A stretch of DNA of 11,036 nt, taken from positions 1 through 11,036 of the forward strand of contig JAJZPP010000005.1 of the NCBI GenBank assembly GCA_021811115.1, written 5' to 3'. A program made the position numbers and the translations under genes. How positions within the stretch are numbered: position 1 is the stretch's first letter; every line of letters begins with the position of its first letter. Origin of the DNA: a bacterium (lineage in GTDB: Bacteria > Chlamydiota > Chlamydiia > Chlamydiales > FEN-1388). The notes under the pieces were generated by a model. It did no database searches, was not told where the DNA came from, and saw nothing but the letters and a program-made list of their open reading frames with translations. Positions 1 through 5,890 of this stretch are shown here, one piece after another.

Positions 1-1
1 T

Positions 2-202
2 GCCCTTTTTGGGTGGCTCTGTCATGGGGAGATCATCGGCCCCCCATTTTTCATATCGCTCACTATTGTCTTCTTAGGCCTTTTCATTTTTTACTTTGAG
101 GAGATATCATCACGAGGACGTGAGAAGGCGGCTCCAGAGGAAAAGAGAGTCGAAGAGCCGCCCCGACTCATTATTCCCCGTGAACCCTCGGTACCCACAT
201 GA
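2..202 (+). CDS. C-terminal end of a membrane protein, 5' end outside the window
   Basis: An open frame enters from the left edge and ends at TGA 200-202, giving 66 residues. It shows one strongly hydrophobic stretch (IIGPPFFISLTIVFLG and following, about residues 10-32), so a membrane segment, and then a charged, proline-rich tail (EEKRVEEPP) that is probably soluble. The stop overlaps the ATG of the next gene as ATGA, which argues that this is a real gene translationally coupled to its neighbour. The family cannot be told from the tail alone; the function is unknown. It appears to be the first visible member of an operon with the TPR protein and rsmD. Confidence 0.7.
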   Translation, partial: ALFGWLCHGEIIGPPFFISLTIVFLGLFIFYFEEISSRGREKAAPEEKRVEEPPRLIIPREPSVPT

Positions 203-1200
203 AACAAGCGGCGGTTCTGCCTCTCGACACCTTTCAGCCCCCAATCGATCGCTTCAGCCGGTTCGTGAAAAGAACCTTCCTAGGCCAAGCGTTCGCCACC
301 ACCTCGCTTTTAGCCTTCCTGTGCGTCGCCCTCTTCAGCCTGCTCTTTGGGAGCGATTTTCTCGTGGCCACAGCGGTGGCTCTCGCCATTGCGTGCGCCT
401 TTCTCTTCTACATCCTCCGTCTGTACATCAAGGAACAGGTGGTGCGCCAAGCGCTTACCACAAAGCAGACGATTGAAGAACTAGCAGGGCCTCTTCACCT
501 CGAAACAGAGGAGCTTGCCGACCTGTTCTCTCGGCTTGCGCTCTCGATCCGTTACTTGCCCTCCCATCTCATCACATGGCCGGCCCCCTTTACCTCCCTT
601 GCCACTCTGGCAAACCGTCTCCTCACCTTTGTGGCGTGGAAACCTCTCCACACACTTGCAGAGGTCCTTTTTTTGAGCGCTCTTGACGCCCACATTGCCC
701 GCATTAAGTCGGCCCCAACCAACCTCCACTACCACGCATCGCTTGCCAATTGCTACGTCATGCTCTCCACACACTATCTTGAGCCCCTCAAATCCAAACC
801 GCTCCTCCCAATGCCAAGCCTTTTTATCTCCAAAAAGACCGCTGAAACGCTCACAGAGAAGGCGAGAGCCAGCTCTGCGAGTGCTATTGAGGAACTCTCT
901 ATCCTCAGCTCCTTTGCCCCAGAGCAGCTCTGGGTGCATGACCAGCTGGCCATCAGCTACCGTGAGCTCGAGATGCCTGAAAAGGAGATTGAGGAGTGTG
1001 AGACCATCATTCGACTGGCTCCTGATGACCATCAAGCGCTGCTCCGCTTAGGCATTCTCTACTTTAGACAGGGGATGAATGCCAAGGGGTTGGAAGTCTT
1101 TGAGCGGCTCACCAACATTCAGCCTCTCCTTTCAGAGGAACTCATCGGTCACTACGGTGCCTATAAACCAATCCTAGAACCACTGGCGGCTGGCTCATGA
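199..1200 (+). CDS. Two-TM membrane protein with C-terminal TPR-like repeats, function unknown
   Basis: This is a 333-aa protein. Residues about 32-50 and 53-74 are two adjacent hydrophobic segments, forming a membrane hairpin near the N-terminus. The middle (about 90-230) is mostly helical. Residues about 243-275 and 277-309 fit two tetratricopeptide repeats (for example LAISYRELEMPEKEIEECE, then LGILYFRQGMNAKGLEVFE), each ending in a proline after the second helix. TPRs are protein-binding scaffolds, so the likely role is to hold a partner at the inner membrane; no enzyme motif is visible. The start is fixed by the ATGA overlap with the upstream gene, and its own stop overlaps the rsmD start the same way (1197-1200). 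This implies co-transcription and coupled translation with rsmD. It may be a chlamydial conserved hypothetical protein; I cannot name the family with certainty. Confidence 0.85.
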   Translation: MKQAAVLPLDTFQPPIDRFSRFVKRTFLGQAFATTSLLAFLCVALFSLLFGSDFLVATAVALAIACAFLFYILRLYIKEQVVRQALTTKQTIEELAGPLHLETEELADLFSRLALSIRYLPSHLITWPAPFTSLATLANRLLTFVAWKPLHTLAEVLFLSALDAHIARIKSAPTNLHYHASLANCYVMLSTHYLEPLKSKPLLPMPSLFISKKTAETLTEKARASSASAIEELSILSSFAPEQLWVHDQLAISYRELEMPEKEIEECETIIRLAPDDHQALLRLGILYFRQGMNAKGLEVFERLTNIQPLLSEELIGHYGAYKPILEPLAAGS

Positions 1201-1766
1201 GAATTATTACCGGGAAACTGCGCGGGAAACACATTGCTATTCCAAAGAAGTTCGCTATTAGGCCAACCGCCTCAAAAGTCCGTGCGCAGGTGTTCAACAT
1301 TGTTGGAAGCCATATTGTAGGGGCCAATGTGTTTGAGCTGTTTGCTGGGAGTGGCGCCATAGGCATCGAGGCGATCAGCAGGGGGGCGACCTTTTGCACC
1401 TTCGTGGAATCCAACGTGAGCACCATACGGCTTCTACGCCGTAACCTCGAACTGCTTGGGATCTCACCCCAGGCCAGAATCTTTCCTTTTGATGCGGCAC
1501 GAGCCGTTCAGAGGGCATCGAGAGCCACAACCCCATTCTCGTTCATTTATATCGATCCGCCCTATGATCAGATTGGGGAGATCCCAGACCTTCTTCAGAA
1601 GATTGATGGATCTGTTCCCATGGTGGATGGGACGATCCTCTTCATCGAGTCTCGAACCAACACATTCACGCCTCCACCTCTCACACGCTTAAAACTTGTC
1701 TCTTCGAGAACCAGCGGGGGAACAGAGTTGTGGGAGTATGGGATCACCTCGCCCGACGAAGGATGA
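1197..1766 (+). CDS. rsmD: 16S rRNA (guanine(966)-N(2))-methyltransferase RsmD
   Basis: RsmD is an S-adenosylmethionine-dependent enzyme that methylates N2 of G966 in 16S rRNA during small-subunit assembly in the cytoplasm. At 189 aa it has the usual family length. The N-terminus carries the family signature RIITGKLRGK (residues 2-11) and RPTASKVRAQVFNIV (22-36). The SAM-binding motif I is ELFAGSGAIGIEA (47-59), the acidic residue after strand 2 is in VESN (70-73), and the catalytic DPPY motif of N2-guanine methyltransferases is at 120-123. The start ATG overlaps the stop of the TPR gene by 4 bases. The 3' end overlaps the convergent minus-strand gene by 23 bases, with no terminator between them. 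In Chlamydia trachomatis the orthologue (CT487, annotated yhhF) lies near glgC, in line with the chlamydial assignment. Confidence 0.95.
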   Translation: MRIITGKLRGKHIAIPKKFAIRPTASKVRAQVFNIVGSHIVGANVFELFAGSGAIGIEAISRGATFCTFVESNVSTIRLLRRNLELLGISPQARIFPFDAARAVQRASRATTPFSFIYIDPPYDQIGEIPDLLQKIDGSVPMVDGTILFIESRTNTFTPPPLTRLKLVSSRTSGGTELWEYGITSPDEG

Positions 1767-3186
1767 TCATTGAGGCTCCTCCAATAGCGAGTGGTATGAT
1801 ACTGCCCGTTGCAGCTCCCAGAATAGCAACTCCACCCGCAGCCGCCATCGCCACATTTCTTAGGGAGAAGAAACTGGAGACAACTCGATCGGTCTGCTCA
1901 GCCACCTCTTTCACCTTTGGGAGAGATACCTGTTTAGGCTCTCTGATAAGGATAAGGGGAAGAGGCTCCACCTTTAATTGAGGAGTTGGCGACCACACCT
2001 CAATTCCCGAATCAACACACCTGTCCCACTGGTCGATGGCGCATCCATACAGAAGGGCGCCTGCAATCGCCGTGGCCACTTCATTACCTGTGATTTTTTG
2101 TACTTCCTTTTCTGCCTGAGAAACTAGGGCGCGGACAATCCCTGGCCCTGCAACATGCTTTAATGCCCACACCGCCACCTCTTTCACCTCGCCTGCTTGC
2201 GGACCACCGGAGGTACATGCTGCTGTCACTGCCGTGACGATAGGGGCAACCACCTCACGCATCACGGGAGACTGTTGCCATGGAGTGGGAAGGTGTTCAG
2301 AGAGCATTGCAATAAGATCGTTACAGAGCCGATACGCCATCGCTTGCTGAGCCATTCCCTTCATCTCGGGATTTTCTGCCGCAAGACCAATCAGAAGAGC
2401 GCCACCACCAACCACGGCCATGGCTCGTGCCATCGTACCTCCCAGCGAGGAGAGATGGACAGATGAAGCGACCGATTGCTGCCTCGCCGGAGGCTTTTGT
2501 TTGTGTCGCACCCTCAGCCCACTCGGTTGAGTTGCGATTGAAATGTATTGAGACAGCTCTTTCAAGGCAGTTTGCATTTGCTTGGGGCCGTCTTTGTACG
2601 AGCTACGAAGAGCCCCTTCAAGTGCCTTTGCAGCTTTCAGCTCCTCTGGAGTCGTAGATGGACAAACCCACATATACAGATGGACCAACGCCTCATCAGC
2701 TTTCCACCTTTTCTCTGGTTTCATAAAAAGGGGAGGAATCTTTCTATAGAGGGAGATGATCCTTTGTACGTCTTCTTTTGCAACAGGAGATCCATCTCGA
2801 GAGCTTTTAAATATGTGCCTCAACCGGTGCCCAACATTTTTCCAAAGCTCCTCTGTCAGCCGCTCGATGAGCTTGGGATCTTTTTTACTCCATTGGGTCA
2901 CTTGTTCTGCCACGAGTATCAGAGAATCAACATACTGGTCCTCAGCGGATGAGCCCTTACCTGCTTTAGCCATATTGAGAACTTCTACCAGCAACTCCTG
3001 AATCACCTTCTCTTTTCCGGCTTCATCCCCTCGGATAATGGTAAATTGCTTTTCCCCCACACCAACTGTAATCTGGGCTTGTCCACTGAGCACTCTCTGT
3101 GCGATGGTGGCGGCGCTCGTTCGCTCCCCTGTAACAACATGATCTGAAAGGAATTGAATGGCAGCGATTCTATCGCGGATCTCCAT
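1744..3186 (-). CDS. Orphan protein (480 aa) with bilobed hydrophobic C-terminus
   Basis: I do not recognise this family. Residues 1-240 are soluble and mainly helical, with a basic, glutamine-rich linker near 224-240. Residues about 254-270 (MAVVGGGALLIGLAA) form a glycine-rich hydrophobic segment. Residues about 280-385 are alanine-rich helices, and 444-476 form a bilobed hydrophobic region of about 33 residues with a short break at TGS (460-462), followed by the basic end LRRAR. No signal peptide or catalytic motif is seen. The glycine-rich hairpin recalls membrane-inserting segments, and loosely the bilobed domain of chlamydial Inc proteins, although Inc domains are usually N-terminal or central and longer. 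The ATG lies 1 base after the stop of the upstream gene, with GGGAGAGG six bases before it, so the two are coupled. Its 3' end overlaps rsmD convergently. Confidence 0.85.
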   Translation of the reverse strand: MEIRDRIAAIQFLSDHVVTGERTSAATIAQRVLSGQAQITVGVGEKQFTIIRGDEAGKEKVIQELLVEVLNMAKAGKGSSAEDQYVDSLILVAEQVTQWSKKDPKLIERLTEELWKNVGHRLRHIFKSSRDGSPVAKEDVQRIISLYRKIPPLFMKPEKRWKADEALVHLYMWVCPSTTPEELKAAKALEGALRSSYKDGPKQMQTALKELSQYISIATQPSGLRVRHKQKPPARQQSVASSVHLSSLGGTMARAMAVVGGGALLIGLAAENPEMKGMAQQAMAYRLCNDLIAMLSEHLPTPWQQSPVMREVVAPIVTAVTAACTSGGPQAGEVKEVAVWALKHVAGPGIVRALVSQAEKEVQKITGNEVATAIAGALLYGCAIDQWDRCVDSGIEVWSPTPQLKVEPLPLILIREPKQVSLPKVKEVAEQTDRVVSSFFSLRNVAMAAAGGVAILGAATGSIIPLAIGGASMIILRRAR

Positions 3187-3187
3187 T

Positions 3188-5800
3188 TTAAGCCTCTCCC
3201 TTTGGGAAATATTCGATTATTTCATCAATCTTTTCGCAAATCTTTTTGCTTGTTGCATACCTTTCTCGAAGGTCTTGCAAACCAATTTTTGCGTCTTGAG
3301 CATCATCTGGTCTCATTGGAGCCAGAATAGCCAATGGACCCATCAGGTCACCAAGAAAAGAAACCATAGAGTCTTCTGGAGGTACCTTCTGGGAAGCGAA
3401 GATTCCTCCCTCAAGTGCCGGAAGCATATTGCTTCCTAGAGTGAACTGTTTCCAACTTCGGTTTTCAGCCATACTAACAAGCACATCTATAAATTTATCC
3501 GCCCGGAATGGTGCTGAAATCTTTTGTGCCAGCCCTTGCCCCAGTTCTGAACTCATCCGATTCATTGCCTCTACAACAGATTGTTCTATTTCTGTAGGAT
3601 TATCCATATTTAAATATTGAGTTTGCAAATCGGCAAAAGCTAAGACCGTGTCCACTTTCCTGAATTCACTTTCTACATCACCGCTCTTATCAATACATGC
3701 TAAAGAAGCTCTGATTGTCTCTTTTTGGGCCCCCATGCGTGTACGCACAATGTCCTGTAAGAGAAACAAATCCATCCTGGTACTTTTGAACGCCTCCAGG
3801 CCCACGTTCATCGCTCTCTTTCCTAAAGCCTCTAAGAGCTTTGAGCTAAGCGCGAGGGATTGCATAAGGGAGGCAACGGCATCTATATACGTTTTCGTTT
3901 GCCTCAGCTTATCAAGAGAAGAAAACTGACGATGCAGAAATGAGTACATGAGCAGCAAAGGAGGGGTTCCTGATCCGATCATTTCCAATGGATAGCCTGG
4001 GCTATCTGTATAGAGCGCAATAGATCTCTTTGTAGAGGATGACAGAAGCGCCAGAAATGGGCGGTGATAGGAAGACATAAGGGTTTGAATATTTTTGTCT
4101 CTGACTGCATCGGAAAATGCTTCCCAGTCAGCATCACTTGCAAAAGCTTGCTCTTGTCCCGTTCGAAAGGGCCCAACAGCCGCTCGCATACTTACCCAGT
4201 CATCGTCCGTAAATGGATTTGTTGCTTCAAAAGGAATATGTTTCGTTTCTTCACGAACCGCTTGAAATGTCAGGGGCCCCTCTTCTGGGCTAATAAAGAA
4301 CCCTTCTTGTGGGACTATTCTCTTACCTTTTCCTGGTCCCAGACATATTTGAAGGTCTGGTCCTCTCCCTTTCACAGGAAGCAATTTTTGTGCCTCCCTT
4401 GCCTGCTGCAAGGCCCCATCTCCTATGCCCAAAGCCACGCTCACTCCGTTTGGCAAGAGAAAGTAGTTCTGCGCACTCTTTGCATCGCCAGCTACCGCAA
4501 TCAACCGCCCATCCTCAAAAACAGGACAATGCTTCTCACCCTTGTATGCAATTCCTCCAAACACAAATGTCACTCCTGGGTAGACGCGGCTGAGCTCAGC
4601 GAGCCCCTTGAATAGTTGTTGAAGCTCCTTTTCGTTCTCCACAGTAAAGGCCTTGACGTCTCCCAAAAAGAGCGGATGGATGGATTGGCGTCTCATCTCT
4701 TTAAGCTTGGACAATTCCAGGCAAAGAGTCTGTCTATACGAGGCTATCCTCTCCTCATTTGATTTACAAAGAGCAGGATCACTTCGAATGAGCTCCATCA
4801 TCCGTGATGCATTCTCCGTAAGACCTTTTGTCAGATCTAAAAGCTTGCGCTTTTGCTCCTTCTCCACTGCCGCGGAGACCCCTTGTCGTATAGTTTCAAG
4901 ATCATTTTTTATCTCACTAAGCTGCTTCCTTATCTCATTGAAATAGGACGTTCGCACTTTTGAAAAATCTGTCTGCCCAAACCTTTCCCCAAGACGTTTT
5001 CTCTCATTTGCATCCATCTCGGATTGGAGCTGTTTCCCAATGACTTCACGAGCCTTGGCAACCTCTTCGTACATCTCTAATATTGCTTTTGCTTCCGTGA
5101 TGCTTCGGCCTGCTTCAGTGATATCACTCTCCTCACACGGTTTACGGCTCGTTATGATGTTCTTCTGCCCTTCCAATATCGCACAGACACATTCAAGAGA
5201 AGCGATTGTACTGATACTTTTCAAAAGAGAATCTAGTTGACCAAGTGTAGCGGTCTTTTGTTGCTCTAATGCTCGGATCTGCTCCGCCTTTTCTTTGCCC
5301 TCGTTAAGAGTGATGATCAAACTATCGAGTGCTTTGACCGTTTCGTATACTTTCTCAGCTCGCACTTTTGGAGCCTTTCGAAATAAATCCAAGAATTTCT
5401 GGAACAGCCCCTTTGGTTTTCTCGCTTTTGTTGGAAATAACTTTTCGCAATCTGATTTGAAAGCCCCAAGCTCAGCTACCTTCTGTTCAGCTTCTTCTGG
5501 TTCTTTCTCGTGATACCCTTCAGCAATAGCCCCCCGAACAATCTCGGTTAAAGCTATATCCCAACTCGTCTTACTATATTCATCTTTTACTTGACCGGGT
5601 CCTATTTTGCTAAAATACCGCTTCAAGCGCCAGCCCCAAGGTTTTTGCTTCAGCTCAACAGCTTGGACAGTTCCATGGGACTTTTGAATCGTAAAGTAAA
5701 GATCTTTTACAGGCGTCTTTTCTAGAGCCTTCCTTTGGTTGCATAGCGCTAGCAATGCGTCCAAACTGCTAGGGCCTTTAACTGGCTGAAGAGACGACAT
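3188..5800 (-). CDS. Large orphan protein (870 aa) with helical, coiled-coil-like N-terminal half
   Basis: I do not recognise this protein. Starting at ATG 5800 it has 870 residues, no signal peptide and no clear membrane segment. Residues about 145-375 are rich in Glu, Lys, Leu and Gln with heptad-like spacing (for example RKQLSEIKNDLETIRQ near 291), suggesting coiled coil. Residues about 400-520 look like a compact beta-rich domain (YPGVTFVFGGIAYKGEKHC, then PNGVSVALGIGDG), and the last 350 residues are again helical. The frame extends upstream to a TTG at 5848. That start would put a perfect inverted repeat inside the gene and has no ribosome binding site, whereas ATG 5800 follows GGGG at 6 bases, so I prefer the ATG. 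Base composition is lower in GC than its neighbours: about 37% at 3601-3660 and 45% at 4801-4860, against 60% at 6901-6960. It lies between the MORN gene and the 480-aa gene. A cytoplasmic scaffold or secreted effector are both possible. Confidence 0.85.
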   Translation of the reverse strand: MSSLQPVKGPSSLDALLALCNQRKALEKTPVKDLYFTIQKSHGTVQAVELKQKPWGWRLKRYFSKIGPGQVKDEYSKTSWDIALTEIVRGAIAEGYHEKEPEEAEQKVAELGAFKSDCEKLFPTKARKPKGLFQKFLDLFRKAPKVRAEKVYETVKALDSLIITLNEGKEKAEQIRALEQQKTATLGQLDSLLKSISTIASLECVCAILEGQKNIITSRKPCEESDITEAGRSITEAKAILEMYEEVAKAREVIGKQLQSEMDANERKRLGERFGQTDFSKVRTSYFNEIRKQLSEIKNDLETIRQGVSAAVEKEQKRKLLDLTKGLTENASRMMELIRSDPALCKSNEERIASYRQTLCLELSKLKEMRRQSIHPLFLGDVKAFTVENEKELQQLFKGLAELSRVYPGVTFVFGGIAYKGEKHCPVFEDGRLIAVAGDAKSAQNYFLLPNGVSVALGIGDGALQQAREAQKLLPVKGRGPDLQICLGPGKGKRIVPQEGFFISPEEGPLTFQAVREETKHIPFEATNPFTDDDWVSMRAAVGPFRTGQEQAFASDADWEAFSDAVRDKNIQTLMSSYHRPFLALLSSSTKRSIALYTDSPGYPLEMIGSGTPPLLLMYSFLHRQFSSLDKLRQTKTYIDAVASLMQSLALSSKLLEALGKRAMNVGLEAFKSTRMDLFLLQDIVRTRMGAQKETIRASLACIDKSGDVESEFRKVDTVLAFADLQTQYLNMDNPTEIEQSVVEAMNRMSSELGQGLAQKISAPFRADKFIDVLVSMAENRSWKQFTLGSNMLPALEGGIFASQKVPPEDSMVSFLGDLMGPLAILAPMRPDDAQDAKIGLQDLRERYATSKKICEKIDEIIEYFPKGEA
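3193..3200 (-). promoter_or_regulatory. Ribosome binding site of the 480-aa gene, inside the preceding gene
   Basis: On the minus strand GGGAGAGG ends six bases before ATG 3186 and lies within the last codons (KGEA, stop) of the 870-aa gene. With a single base between stop and start, this arrangement suggests re-initiation by ribosomes finishing the upstream gene, so the two proteins would be made together. Confidence 0.7.
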
Positions 5801-5818
5801 GAGGCACCCCAGAGTACA

Positions 5819-5859
5819 GATCCTCGACTTTGTCCAATTTTTGGACAAAGTCGAGGATC
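5819..5859. repeat. Perfect 19-bp inverted repeat with 3-base loop in the leader of the 870-aa gene
   Basis: The arms are 5819-5837 (gatcctcgactttgtccaa) and 5841-5859, an exact reverse complement, with loop TTT at 5838-5840. The repeat lies between the MORN gene stop (5891) and the ATG of the 870-aa gene (5800). In the minus-strand transcript the stem ends 18 bases before the ATG and 8 bases before the weak Shine-Dalgarno GGGG. No run of U follows the stem in either direction, so it is not a standard intrinsic terminator. It could be an RNA-processing or stability element that separates expression of the two genes, a translation-control stem, a binding site for a dimeric protein, or a dispersed palindrome. 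Confidence 0.9.
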
Positions 5860-5890
5860 GAGTTTCTCTCAGAAATGCGGCAGAAAGAAA

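Noticed and set aside
481..1035. Minus-strand open frame of 184 codons
   Set aside because: It lies opposite the TPR membrane protein, whose frame has sensible domains and is joined to both neighbours by ATGA overlaps; the minus frame has no recognisable features.
5801..5848. TTG start at 5848 for the large minus-strand orphan, adding 16 residues
   Set aside because: It would read through one arm of the perfect inverted repeat, has no Shine-Dalgarno at suitable distance, and ATG 5800 has GGGG six bases upstream.
5819..5859. Intrinsic terminator of the MORN gene
   Set aside because: Neither strand has a U tract after the stem, and the stem lies only 18 bases before the next start codon.
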